From contig NZ_FNCH01000007.1 of the NCBI RefSeq assembly GCF_900100705.1, positions 1 through 64,000 on the forward strand: a stretch of DNA of 64,000 bases, written 5' to 3'. Below are positions 1 through 8,368 of the stretch, piece by piece. Made by a program: the position numbers and the translations under genes. This stretch comes from Pedobacter terrae. GTDB lineage: Bacteria; Bacteroidota; Bacteroidia; Sphingobacteriales; Sphingobacteriaceae. The notes under the pieces were generated by a model that was given only the letters and a program-made list of their open reading frames with translations, was not told the DNA's origin and made no database searches. Position 1 is the stretch's first letter. Every line of letters starts with the position of its first letter.

Positions 1-72
1 CTGATTTTAAGAATGTTCTCACTTGTCAAGAGAGGAGAAATGTATGTCGAGAATTATAGGAGAGCATCATAA
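1..72 (+). CDS. C-terminal end of an unknown gene (5' part outside window)
   Basis: Frame 1 is open from the first base to a TAA at 70-72 and encodes 23 residues ending VENYRRAS. A hairpin terminator follows six bases later, which supports this being the true end of a rightward gene. The fragment is too short to identify a family, and a chance open frame of this length cannot be excluded. Confidence 0.35.
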   Translation: MILRMFSLVKRGEMYVENYRRAS

Positions 73-77
73 AAAAT

Positions 78-106
78 AAGAAAAACTCCAAAAAAGAGTT
101 TTTCTT
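78..106. terminator. Hairpin terminator between the left-edge gene and glyS
   Basis: An 11-bp perfect stem (AAGAAAAACTC / GAGTTTTTCTT) with a 7-base A-rich loop. The arms carry A and T runs, so it could act in both directions. It lies after the stop of the left-edge gene and beyond the 3' end of the leftward glyS. Confidence 0.6.
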
Positions 107-142
107 AAAATAAATTTGCAATTGTGGTAAACCTAGAATACG

Positions 143-243
143 ACCGAGGCATCACGGAGTGCCCGCCTGTGCCGAAAGGCGCGGAAAGATCTATCTCGAG
201 ACAGATCTCTCGGCTTCATTGCTCTTCGCTCGAGATGACGGAT
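143..243. repeat. Dispersed intergenic repeat (CGAGATGACG family)
   Basis: GC-richer stretch with nested short inverted repeats around AGATCT and CTCGAG, ending CTCGAGATGACG. The same words (CGA-rich arms next to ATGAC/GTCAT) recur near 18.5, 43.7, 44.3, 47.2 and 55.4 kb. The phrase CCGAGGCAT at its left recurs near 43.98 kb. No coding potential is seen. Confidence 0.55.
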
Positions 244-251
244 CGGTATTT

Positions 252-1895
252 TTAAGCCAACAATGCCTTCCAGCTGGTTGCCTGACCAATAATACCAGCT
301 AAATCTGCAATAGCTACACGCTCTTGCTCCATGCTATCACGATGACGGATCGTAACCGTATTGTCTTCTAAACTTTGGTGATCAACTGTGATACAGAATG
401 GCGTTCCTACTGCATCCTGACGGCGATAACGTTTACCAATCGCATCTTTCTCCTCATAAATACAGTTGAAATCGAATTTGAGATCATCCATAATTTCGCG
501 TGCTTTTTCTGGTAGCCCGTCTTTTTTAGTCAGAGGGAAAATAGCCACCTTATATGGTGCCAAAGCAGGGTGTAAACGCAATAACGTACGGCTATCCTGT
601 TTGTCTTCGGTGCTTAAATCCTGTTCTTCAAAAGCATTGATCATGGTTAACAAAAACATACGGTCTAAACCGATTGAGGTTTCGATTACATAAGGAATGT
701 AATTGCCATAAGGTTTACCTTCTTCATTTAAATCGTTATCAAAATACTGCATTTTCTTACCAGAAAACTCCTGGTGCTGCTTTAAATCGAAATCGGTACG
801 ACTGTGGATTCCTTCCACTTCTTTAAATCCAAACGGGAATTCGAATTCGATATCAGTTGCTGCATTGGCATAATGGGCCAGTTTCATGTGGTCGTGGTAA
901 CGGTATTTTTCAGGATTAGTGCCTAAAGCCTTATGCCATTTTAAACGGGCTTCTTTCCAGTATTCGAACCATTTTGTGTCTTCACCCGGGCGAACGAAAA
1001 ATTGCATTTCCATCTGTTCAAATTCGCGCATACGCATAATAAACTGACGGGCAATTACTTCATTCCTGAAAGCTTTACCAATCTGTGCAATACCGAAAGG
1101 AATTTTCATCCTGCCCGATTTTTGAACATTTAAAAAGTTAACAAAAATACCCTGAGCAGTTTCCGGTCGAAGATAAACCTCATCACTTCCTTCTGCCATG
1201 GCACCAAATTGTGTGCTGAACATCAGGTTAAACTGACGTACGTCGGTCCAGTTTGAAGTTTTAGAGATTGGGCAGATTACTTTATAATTTACGATTAAAT
1301 CTTTTAATTGTGCTAAGTTTTCAGATTTAAGTGCCAGGTTCATTTCTACTTCAAGTGCTAAACCTTTTCTTACAAATCTCCAGCTGGCCTCATCAACAAA
1401 TGGATATTTGGCATTGTCTAAAATTGTTTCTTCATCTTTAAAACCTGGAATCCATGCAGCTTGTCCTTCGTCGCTTAAACCCAGTATCTCTTGTTGAAAT
1501 GCTTCAAATTTGGCTTTGTTATCTGTACTAAAATTGGCCAGTTCAGCATACAGCTCATCAATTTTATTTTCCAGTAACTGATCGGCACGGTAACGTTTTT
1601 TCGAGTCCTTATTATCAATCATAGGGTCGTTAAAGCCATCCACGTGTCCGCTGGCTTTCCAAACCTTAGGGTGCATAAAAATTGCAGAGTCAATCCCTAC
1701 AATGTTTTCGTGCATTTGCACCATGGCTTTCCACCAATAGGTTTTAATGTTGTTTTTTAATTCGGCACCCAACTGGCCATAATCGTAAACAGCACTTAAG
1801 CCATCATATATTTCGCTGCTCTGAAATACGAAACCGTATTCTTTAGCGTGTGATATTACATTTTTAAATTGTTCGTCGTTATTCTTTTGAGCCAT
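252..1895 (-). CDS. glyS: Glycyl-tRNA synthetase (class II, single-chain type)
   Basis: Charges tRNA-Gly with glycine in the cytoplasm. The 547-residue protein has the class II core: YLRPETAQG (about 241-249), motif 2 with FRNE (276-279) followed by an EFEQME stretch, and motif 3 ETSIGLDR in the C-terminal half. The last ~100 residues form the anticodon-binding domain (YKVAIFPL... to a final ATSWKALLA). This is the eukaryote/archaeal-like homodimeric form, not the alpha/beta form. The ATG at 1895 is preceded by a TAnnTTTG promoter word only seven bases upstream. It stands alone, transcribed leftward. Confidence 0.96.
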   Translation of the reverse strand: MAQKNNDEQFKNVISHAKEYGFVFQSSEIYDGLSAVYDYGQLGAELKNNIKTYWWKAMVQMHENIVGIDSAIFMHPKVWKASGHVDGFNDPMIDNKDSKKRYRADQLLENKIDELYAELANFSTDNKAKFEAFQQEILGLSDEGQAAWIPGFKDEETILDNAKYPFVDEASWRFVRKGLALEVEMNLALKSENLAQLKDLIVNYKVICPISKTSNWTDVRQFNLMFSTQFGAMAEGSDEVYLRPETAQGIFVNFLNVQKSGRMKIPFGIAQIGKAFRNEVIARQFIMRMREFEQMEMQFFVRPGEDTKWFEYWKEARLKWHKALGTNPEKYRYHDHMKLAHYANAATDIEFEFPFGFKEVEGIHSRTDFDLKQHQEFSGKKMQYFDNDLNEEGKPYGNYIPYVIETSIGLDRMFLLTMINAFEEQDLSTEDKQDSRTLLRLHPALAPYKVAIFPLTKKDGLPEKAREIMDDLKFDFNCIYEEKDAIGKRYRRQDAVGTPFCITVDHQSLEDNTVTIRHRDSMEQERVAIADLAGIIGQATSWKALLA

Positions 1896-1902
1896 AATGC
1901 AG

Positions 1903-1910
1903 CAAATATA
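1903..1910 (-). promoter_or_regulatory. Putative -7 promoter element of glyS
   Basis: On the minus strand this reads TATATTTG, matching the Bacteroidota -7 consensus TAnnTTTG. It ends seven bases before the glyS ATG, so the transcript would have little or no leader. Confidence 0.55.
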
Positions 1911-2361
1911 ATAAAAAGGCGGAGGGTTTAAAGGTATAAGGCTGAAGGTTTTTGATCAACCCAAAAACCAACTCTATCATGATGCTGACCCGATTTCTTT
2001 AAGGAAGTGAGTCAAATGTTTGAACAGTTAGCTTATATTTTCTTAAATCACTTATACGGTTTAACGGTTTAGGAAAGCAAGGTCAATGCTAATCGGTTTC
2101 TGGCTTCCTGCTTTCCGCATTACTTCGTTACACTCGTGCCCGCTGCAATCAGGTTTAGATGGCCAATTTGTGACCATGATTTCTAGATATGAACTACAAA
2201 AGATCGTTATCATTAAATGCAATACTAATTTTATCAATGGGTGAAAGGGTAATCCAAACAACCGATTTCAACAATTAAGCAATTAACCCTTCAATAGTTA
2301 TCCATTTAACCCAGTAGATATTTAACATTCCATTTTACCGCTTCCATCTTCCATTTTTTCA
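1911..2361. other. Intergenic stretch with repeat words, no gene seen
   Basis: Between glyS and the phosphodiesterase gene. At 1918-1953 there are GGAGGG/AAGGCTGAAGG words that recur near 53.76, 58.03 and 61.5 kb. At about 2090-2162 there is a GC-richer block (GCAGCGGGCACGAG on the minus strand) that resembles dispersed repeats. At 2258-2320 there are AT-rich AACAATTAAGC/ATTAACCC words. A 66-codon leftward open frame here (2061-2261) runs through the repeat and is not considered a gene. Confidence 0.5.
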
Positions 2362-2369
2362 TACTTTTG
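2362..2369 (+). promoter_or_regulatory. Putative -7 promoter element of the phosphodiesterase gene
   Basis: TACTTTTG matches TAnnTTTG and ends four bases before the ATG at 2374, suggesting a leaderless transcript. Confidence 0.5.
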
Positions 2370-2373
2370 AAAC

Positions 2374-3294
2374 ATGAAATTCCATCATTTGTTATTCCTG
2401 GTGATAGTTATCATGTTTACCTCATGCAAACCAAAGGAGCAAAAACATCACTATATTAAATTCAATACCCTTACGGAATTATATCAATTCTTAAAATGGA
2501 CACCAGAGAACCGTTTTCCACTCATCAGTGCGCACCGCGGAGGCCCGATGCCAGGCTATCCTGAAAATTGTATCGAAACCTTCGATAATGCCACTACTTA
2601 TAATCCGGTCGTAATTGAATTTGATATTGCATACAGTAAAGATTCGGTAATGGTAATTATGCACGATGATCAGCTCGACCGTACTTCTACAGGGAAAGGA
2701 CCAATTGGAAATTATACCTATGAAGAGTTAAAAGCCTTTAACCTTATAGATGATAATGGCAAGGAAACAAAATTTAAAATTCCTACTTTAGATAGCGTGC
2801 TGAACTGGAGCAAAGGAAAAGTTTTGTTAACCATCGATTTGAAAAAAGGTGTTTCTTATGCAAAAGTGATCGAAAAAGTAAGGCAGTATAAGGCAGAAAG
2901 TAACTCCATTATCATTACCTATACTGCAGATCAGGCAAAAGAAGTGCATCAATTGGCGCCTGATTTAATGATTTCTGCATCTGTTCAAAAGAAAGCAGAA
3001 TTGAAACGGTTAAATAACATGGGCATTCCAAATAACCGTATTGTAGCTTTTGTTGGTGTTACGGCCCCTAATAAAGAATTATACCAATACCTGCACAATA
3101 AGGGTATTACCACTATTTTAGGAACGATGGGAAATATTGATAAAAGTGCGATAGCCAGCCCGGTAAAAAATGTTTATTATCATTTGATTAATAACGGTGC
3201 AGACATTTTATCTGGAGATAATTTACCACAGGCAGCAGAAGAATTGGATAAGTTCAGGTATAATAAAAAATTAAGTTCAGCGCATATCAATTAA
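2374..3294 (+). CDS. Lipoprotein glycerophosphodiester phosphodiesterase family protein
   Basis: Predicted to hydrolyse glycerophosphodiesters to an alcohol and glycerol 3-phosphate in the envelope. A lipoprotein signal ends in the lipobox FTSC with C18 as acyl site. The GDPD TIM-barrel follows: HRGG with H54, PEN with E64, E82 and D84 in VIEFDIAY, and the second catalytic His in MHDDQLDRTS (H97). Length (306 residues) is normal for the family. It is monocistronic, followed by the gldA gene 84 bases later. The family is clear; the substrate is not shown by the sequence. Confidence 0.9.
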   Translation: MKFHHLLFLVIVIMFTSCKPKEQKHHYIKFNTLTELYQFLKWTPENRFPLISAHRGGPMPGYPENCIETFDNATTYNPVVIEFDIAYSKDSVMVIMHDDQLDRTSTGKGPIGNYTYEELKAFNLIDDNGKETKFKIPTLDSVLNWSKGKVLLTIDLKKGVSYAKVIEKVRQYKAESNSIIITYTADQAKEVHQLAPDLMISASVQKKAELKRLNNMGIPNNRIVAFVGVTAPNKELYQYLHNKGITTILGTMGNIDKSAIASPVKNVYYHLINNGADILSGDNLPQAAEELDKFRYNKKLSSAHIN

Positions 3295-3296
3295 TC

Positions 3297-3362
3297 ACAG
3301 ATAAAAGGGGAAACCATAGATTTTAGTTAGCTTAAAGAAGTTTTTATCTGTGGAAATCTGTA
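3297..3362. repeat. Intergenic ATCTGTGG-type repeat
   Basis: Contains CACAGATAAAAGG and an inverted counterpart TTTTTATCTGTGG. The same words recur between 29.99 and 30.25 kb. It fills the gap between the phosphodiesterase gene and gldA and may form a weak hairpin. Confidence 0.45.
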
Positions 3363-3378
3363 GTGAAAAAGACATCAT

Positions 3379-4086
3379 ATGAGTATTTCTGTTAAAAATC
3401 TTTCCAAACATTACGATAAGCAAAAAGCAGTAGATGCCATTAGTTTTGAAGTTAAGCCAGGGCGTATTTTGGGATTTTTGGGGCCAAATGGAGCTGGTAA
3501 ATCGACTACCATGCGGATGCTTACCGGTTATCTGGTGCCTACATCGGGTGAAGCTGAAATTTCTGGTAAAAGCATTCTCAGGGATGTCATTGAAGCAAAG
3601 AAGCATATTGGTTACCTACCCGAAAATACGCCCCTGTATGCTGATATGTATGTAAAGGAATTTTTAAGTTTTGTTGGTCAAACCTATAAAATGATCAATT
3701 TACCTGCGCGGATTGAAGAAGTGATCAAAATGGTAGGCTTAACACCAGAGCAGCATAAAAAAATCGGTATGTTATCTAAAGGCTATCGTCAAAGGGTAGG
3801 ACTGGCCCAGGCCATTATCCATAATCCGGAAGTTTTAATTTTGGATGAGCCTACTTCCGGCCTCGATCCGAACCAACTGGTAGACATTAGGCAACTCATC
3901 AAAACATTAGGTGCAGCTAAAACGGTTGTTATTTCTACCCACATTATGCAAGAGGTCGAAGCCATCTGTGATGACATTATCATTATCAACAAAGGGAAAA
4001 TAGTGGCAAACGATTCACTAGAGGGACTTAAAAAAGTACATCAGCAACAGTCATTAGAAGATATTTTCAGGAAACTTACCGCTTAA
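3379..4086 (+). CDS. gldA: ABC transporter ATP-binding protein, GldA type
   Basis: ATPase subunit of the GldA-GldF-GldG ABC transporter, which is needed for gliding in Flavobacterium but widespread in non-gliding Bacteroidota. The 235-residue protein has Walker A GPNGAGKST (35-43), signature LSKGYRQRV (132-140), Walker B VLILDEPT (152-159) and the switch His in STHIMQE. It is shorter at the C terminus than Flavobacterium GldA (about 300 residues, from memory). The assignment rests on gldF and gldG lying directly downstream, with an outer membrane protein gene between them. The transported substrate is unknown. Confidence 0.85.
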   Translation: MSISVKNLSKHYDKQKAVDAISFEVKPGRILGFLGPNGAGKSTTMRMLTGYLVPTSGEAEISGKSILRDVIEAKKHIGYLPENTPLYADMYVKEFLSFVGQTYKMINLPARIEEVIKMVGLTPEQHKKIGMLSKGYRQRVGLAQAIIHNPEVLILDEPTSGLDPNQLVDIRQLIKTLGAAKTVVISTHIMQEVEAICDDIIIINKGKIVANDSLEGLKKVHQQQSLEDIFRKLTA

Positions 4087-4090
4087 ACTC

Positions 4091-4633
4091 ATGCACAACA
4101 TTAGGATCAAAATTGTACTTATAGTTCTTTTATTTTTGAGTCCGGTACTTTTAAAAGCTCAAAATAGTGCCGGTATTGGGGTTGCAGCAGAATTTGGTTT
4201 GCCATCAGGTAATTTCACTAACCTATCTGCAATTGGCTTAGGCGCTTCAGTAAAAGCAGATCTTCCGGTTGCAGAAAATTTCGCAATCACCTTGAATGTG
4301 GGTTTTATGAATTTTTTTGGTAAAAAAAACCAATTGTTTAATGTGCCGGATTTAACTTACATTCCTGCAAAAGCCGGATTAAAATACCATTTGAGCGAAA
4401 GTTTTTATGCCGAAGGTCAATTTGGAGCCGCATTGCCCTTAAATAAAGAACAAAAATCACTATTCGTTTGGTCTCCGGGTATTGGAAACCAGTTTAAATT
4501 ATCTGGTGAAAATAAACTTGATCTGGGAATCAGATACGAAGGCTGGACGGGTAAAAATGATGTTGTTGGCCTTAATAAAACCAATACCAAAGGATTTGTT
4601 GGCGTTAGGTTTGCTTATGTTTTTGGATGGTAA
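4091..4633 (+). CDS. Small outer membrane beta-barrel protein
   Basis: 180 residues. An N-terminal signal peptide (MHNIRIKIVLIVLLFLSPVL, cleavage near KAQ) precedes alternating hydrophobic/polar strands (KADLPVAENFAITLNVGF, KAGLKYHLSESFYAEGQF) and a C-terminal aromatic residue (FAYVFGW), as in small OmpW/porin-like barrels. It starts four bases after gldA and sits between gldA and gldF, so it is probably cotranscribed with them. No specific family is recognised. A link with the ABC transporter is inference from position only. Confidence 0.7.
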   Translation: MHNIRIKIVLIVLLFLSPVLLKAQNSAGIGVAAEFGLPSGNFTNLSAIGLGASVKADLPVAENFAITLNVGFMNFFGKKNQLFNVPDLTYIPAKAGLKYHLSESFYAEGQFGAALPLNKEQKSLFVWSPGIGNQFKLSGENKLDLGIRYEGWTGKNDVVGLNKTNTKGFVGVRFAYVFGW

Positions 4634-4706
4634 ATTAGGCTCAACGCTGCTAACACAGGTAAGCTAACGGAAAAATAATTCTTAACTTCGGCATTTAAAT
4701 TTAACT

Positions 4707-5432
4707 ATGTACGCAGTTTTTAAACGCGAGTTATTCAGTTTCTTAAATTCAATGGTAGCTTACATTACCATTGGTATTTTTCTATTGGTTTCTGGCCTGT
4801 TACTTTGGTTTTTTCCTGATACATCGATACTTGATTATGGTTATGCCGAACTCGGTGGCTTTTTTAGTTTAGCGCCTTATCTTTTTATGTTTCTTATTCC
4901 AGCCATTACGATGCGTTCTTTTGCCGAAGAAAGGAGAGAAGGTACCTTCGAGCTTTTAATTACCCGGCCCATCCAGATCTGGCAGATTATCGTAGCGAAA
5001 TATTTAGCAAGTCTGGTTTTGGTATTATTTGCTTTGGTCCCAACCTTGGTTTATTATTACAGCATCTCAAAATTGGGTTTTCCTGAAGGAAATATCGATT
5101 CAGGAGCAGTTATTGGTTCTTATATCGGTTTGTTTTTGTTAGGGGCTGCCTTTACATCAATTGGTATCTTCTCCTCTGCATTAACCAAAAATCAGGTTAT
5201 TGCCTTTGTCATCAGCGCGGCCTTGTGTGCCTTTGCTTTTTTAGGCTTCGATTACAGCAGTCAGCTAGCTGCATTGCAAAGCATTGAAAATATCGTCCGT
5301 AACTTAGGTATTAATCAACATTACACTTCCATCAGCCGTGGTGTATTAGATACCAGAGATTTGATTTACTTTATTTCCTTTTCAGCAGTTTTTTTATGGC
5401 TCACCAAATTAATCATAGGGGGGAAACGATAA
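4707..5432 (+). CDS. gldF: Gliding-motility ABC transporter permease GldF
   Basis: Inner-membrane permease of the GldAFG transporter. The 241 residues contain about six hydrophobic segments, and the early motif RSFAEERREGTFELLITRPI is typical of ABC-2 type permeases in this family. The stop codon overlaps the gldG start (TAATG), indicating translational coupling. Confidence 0.88.
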   Translation: MYAVFKRELFSFLNSMVAYITIGIFLLVSGLLLWFFPDTSILDYGYAELGGFFSLAPYLFMFLIPAITMRSFAEERREGTFELLITRPIQIWQIIVAKYLASLVLVLFALVPTLVYYYSISKLGFPEGNIDSGAVIGSYIGLFLLGAAFTSIGIFSSALTKNQVIAFVISAALCAFAFLGFDYSSQLAALQSIENIVRNLGINQHYTSISRGVLDTRDLIYFISFSAVFLWLTKLIIGGKR

Positions 5433-7117
5433 TGAAGCTGAAACATAAATGGATTAATCTTATCATCTTCATAACTGCACTGGTTATTATAAATATTTTA
5501 GGCCAGTACGTTTTCTATCGTTTTGATTTTACGGCCGATAAGCGTTTCACGTTGAGCGATAAAACAAAAACTTTGCTGCAGCAAAATGAAAAACCAGTCA
5601 TTATTACCGTATTTTTAGCTGGAGAGTTACCACCTGCATTTAAGCGCCTGCAAGCTGCTGTGTCTGATATTTTATCAGATTATAAAGCCTATGCTCAAAA
5701 GGAAGTTAAGGTGGTTTTTGTCGACCCTTTAGCAGGACTTAATCAGGCCGATCAGGATACGGTGATCAACAATTTGTATGAAAGAGGCATAGAAGCAACC
5801 AATTTAAGTGTAAAAACAGAAAGTGGTTTAACGCAGAAACTCGTATTTCCGATGGCGATGGTGGAAAGCGAAGGAAAGGAATTTCCAATTAAACTTTTTC
5901 AGAATTTAGATACCCGCGGAAATTACGAAGACAATATCAACCGCGCGATCGAAAATCTAGAGTACATTTTTACTTCGGGTTTAAAGAAGGTAATATCAGG
6001 TGATAACCCCCGGATCGGTTTTTCTGAATCAAATGGCGAACTTTCTGATTTGCAACTGGCTGATGCCATTCACACCCTATCCAACAGTTATCTGGTTGGC
6101 CGTATTGATTTAAATAGCATTGATAAAGCAGGGCTTGATAAATTAAAGATGCTCATCATAGCCAAGCCTAAGAAACCTTTTACAGAAGCTGAGAAATACA
6201 AAATCAACTATTTTGTAATGAACGGAGGCAGAGTATTGTGGAGTATCGATCAGGTAAATGCAGAATTGGATAGTTTGCGTGGAAGAAGTGGACAAATGGC
6301 TATTAATAGCAATCTAAACCTGGATGATATGCTTTTTATGTATGGCGCAAGGGTTAATTATGATATCATTGCTGATCCGGCCAACAGTGCCGAAATTCCG
6401 GTTTCAACAGGAGTTGTAGGCGGACAAAACCAAATGCAGTTGGTTCCCTGGATTTACTACCCGATTTTATTGCCAGATACTGCCGTAAGTGTAGTGAAAA
6501 AGCTGGATGGCGTAAAATCTGAATTTCCAAGTACGGTAGATACGATTGGGGTTAAAAGTGTAAAGAAATCCTACATTTTAGGTACATCTCCTTATAACAA
6601 AGTATATAATGTGCCAAAATTGTTTAGTTTGCAGATGGTAGGCGAACAGTTAGACCCACGTTCTTTTCAAAGTAAACCGCAACATGTAGGTTTGATGTTG
6701 GAAGGTAACTTTCTATCGGTTTTTGCCGGGCGTCCTTTACCAGCTACCATAACACAGGCTTATACTTTAGCAAACATCAGCAAACCGGCTAAAATGATTG
6801 TGATAGGAGATGGTGATATTTTTAAAAACCAGGTATCTGAGCAAAACGGAACGCCATTTCCGTTAGGTTTCGACCGTTATTCGCAACGTACTTTTGGCAA
6901 CAAAGCCTTATTGCTTAATATTGTTGATTATTTTACGGATAACGATAACTTAATTGCGCTGCGGAATAAAGAAGTGAAAATTAGGTTGCTGGATAAAGCC
7001 AAAATTAAGCTCGAAAAAATAAAGTGGCAATTTATAAATGTGGTGGCGCCCTTGCTATTGTTAATATTCTTTGCAATTTTTCAACATTATTACCGCAAAT
7101 ACAAGTACGCTAAATAA
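5432..7117 (+). CDS. gldG: Gliding-motility-associated ABC transporter substrate-binding protein GldG
   Basis: 561 residues: an N-terminal transmembrane anchor, a large extracytoplasmic ABC_transp_aux region (about 45-520), and a C-terminal transmembrane segment followed by a basic tail. The ATG at 5432 is chosen because it overlaps the gldF stop (TAATG) and follows a purine-rich AGGGGGGAAA ribosome site; an upstream start at 5396 would overlap gldF by 37 bases. It forms the transporter with gldA and gldF. dnaN follows 33 bases later but has its own promoter word. Confidence 0.88.
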   Translation: MKLKHKWINLIIFITALVIINILGQYVFYRFDFTADKRFTLSDKTKTLLQQNEKPVIITVFLAGELPPAFKRLQAAVSDILSDYKAYAQKEVKVVFVDPLAGLNQADQDTVINNLYERGIEATNLSVKTESGLTQKLVFPMAMVESEGKEFPIKLFQNLDTRGNYEDNINRAIENLEYIFTSGLKKVISGDNPRIGFSESNGELSDLQLADAIHTLSNSYLVGRIDLNSIDKAGLDKLKMLIIAKPKKPFTEAEKYKINYFVMNGGRVLWSIDQVNAELDSLRGRSGQMAINSNLNLDDMLFMYGARVNYDIIADPANSAEIPVSTGVVGGQNQMQLVPWIYYPILLPDTAVSVVKKLDGVKSEFPSTVDTIGVKSVKKSYILGTSPYNKVYNVPKLFSLQMVGEQLDPRSFQSKPQHVGLMLEGNFLSVFAGRPLPATITQAYTLANISKPAKMIVIGDGDIFKNQVSEQNGTPFPLGFDRYSQRTFGNKALLLNIVDYFTDNDNLIALRNKEVKIRLLDKAKIKLEKIKWQFINVVAPLLLLIFFAIFQHYYRKYKYAK

Positions 7118-7123
7118 TTTTTA

Positions 7124-7131
7124 TATTTTTG
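7124..7131 (+). promoter_or_regulatory. Putative -7 promoter element of dnaN
   Basis: TATTTTTG matches TAnnTTTG and lies 19 bases before the dnaN ATG at 7151. Confidence 0.45.
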
Positions 7132-7150
7132 AAGAAGACTAAATGATATC

Positions 7151-8275
7151 ATGAGATTTATTGTATCCACATCAACGCTGTTAAAACACTTACAAACTGT
7201 AAATGGTGCATCGAGCAGCAGTACGGTTTTACCTATATTAGAAAATTTTCTCTTCGAAATTAAAGACGGAAACTTAACTATCTCTGCTACCGATCTGCAA
7301 ACCAGCATGACAACTGCTTTGACTGTAGAATCAAAGGAAGAAGGTAAAGTGGCTGTTCCATCTAAAATTTTATTAGATACGCTTAAAACATTACCAGACC
7401 AACCAATTGCATTTAATATCGACGATAGTACTTTTGCGATTGAGATTAGCGCTGGTGATGGTAAATATAAATTGAGTGGTGAAAATGGTGATGATTTTCC
7501 AAAGATCCCGGTAGTGGAAAATGCTTCTTCTGTAAATTTGCCGGCATCAGTTTTAACAGAAGCCATTACAAAAACTATTTTTGCGGTAAGTAATGATGAG
7601 TTACGCCCGGCAATGACAGGTGTATTTTGTCAATTATCTCCTCAGCACATCACTTTTGTAGCTACTGATGCACATAAATTGGTAAGATACCGCCGCATGG
7701 ATAGCAAGGCAGATAAAGCAACCTCATTTATTCTCCCTAAAAAAGCTTTGACACTTTTAAAAGCTGCTTTGCCTTCAAATGATATTAATGTATCAGTAGA
7801 TTATAATGCAACCAGCGCTTTCTTCAAGTTCGAAAATATTAACTTAGTGTGTCGTTTAATAGACGAACGCTATCCAGATTATGAGGCAGTAATTCCAACC
7901 AATAATCCTAATAAATTAATTATTGATAGAAGTTTATTTTTAAATACGCTTCGTAGGGTTGTAATTTTTGCCAATAAAACAACGCATCAGGTAAGGTTAA
8001 AAATTAGCGGAAGTGAATTAAACATCTCATCTGAGGATTTGGATTTTGCTAATGAGGCTCATGAGCGTTTAAGTTGCCAATATGATGGCGAAGACCTTGA
8101 AATAGGTTTCAATGCACGTTTTTTAATCGAAATGTTGAGTAATTTAAGTGGTGATGAAGTTACTTTAGAACTTTCTACACCGAATAGGGCCGGGCTTTTA
8201 ATTCCGCAAACCAATGATGAAAATGAAGACGTTTTAATGTTGGTAATGCCTGTAATGCTGAATAATAGTTATTAA
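7151..8275 (+). CDS. dnaN: DNA polymerase III beta subunit (sliding clamp)
   Basis: Forms the ring-shaped dimer that tethers the replicative polymerase to DNA. The 374 residues span the usual three clamp domains: N-terminal MRFIVSTSTLLKHLQTV, middle domain with RPAMTGVFCQL and FVATDAHKLVRYR, and the C-terminal LVMPVMLNNSY peptide-binding end. The length is normal. dnaA and an origin are not in the surrounding sequence, so this dnaN is not in the classical dnaA-dnaN arrangement. Confidence 0.97.
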   Translation: MRFIVSTSTLLKHLQTVNGASSSSTVLPILENFLFEIKDGNLTISATDLQTSMTTALTVESKEEGKVAVPSKILLDTLKTLPDQPIAFNIDDSTFAIEISAGDGKYKLSGENGDDFPKIPVVENASSVNLPASVLTEAITKTIFAVSNDELRPAMTGVFCQLSPQHITFVATDAHKLVRYRRMDSKADKATSFILPKKALTLLKAALPSNDINVSVDYNATSAFFKFENINLVCRLIDERYPDYEAVIPTNNPNKLIIDRSLFLNTLRRVVIFANKTTHQVRLKISGSELNISSEDLDFANEAHERLSCQYDGEDLEIGFNARFLIEMLSNLSGDEVTLELSTPNRAGLLIPQTNDENEDVLMLVMPVMLNNSY

Positions 8276-8276
8276 T

Positions 8277-8340
8277 AAAAACTAATTTATTAGTTTTTTG
8301 TGTGAAAATGGCTTGGTTTTTGACCAGGCTATTTTTGTTT
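8277..8340 (+). terminator. Tandem hairpins after dnaN
   Basis: A first hairpin (AAAAACTAAT / ATTAGTTTTT, 8277-8298) begins directly after the dnaN stop. A second (ATGGCTTGG / CCAGGCTAT with two wobble pairs) is followed by TTTTTG. Together they form a plausible rho-independent terminator. Confidence 0.65.
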
Positions 8341-8368
8341 TCAACCAACTACTAACCAGCACAAGCCA

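Noticed and set aside
2061..2261. 66-codon leftward open frame between glyS and the phosphodiesterase gene
   Set aside because: It runs through repeat-like text, has no recognised domain or promoter word, and its composition is not gene-like.
5396..5431. Upstream start for gldG at 5396
   Set aside because: It would overlap gldF by 37 bases and add a tail with no match to the family; the TAATG overlap at 5432 with a good ribosome site fits better.
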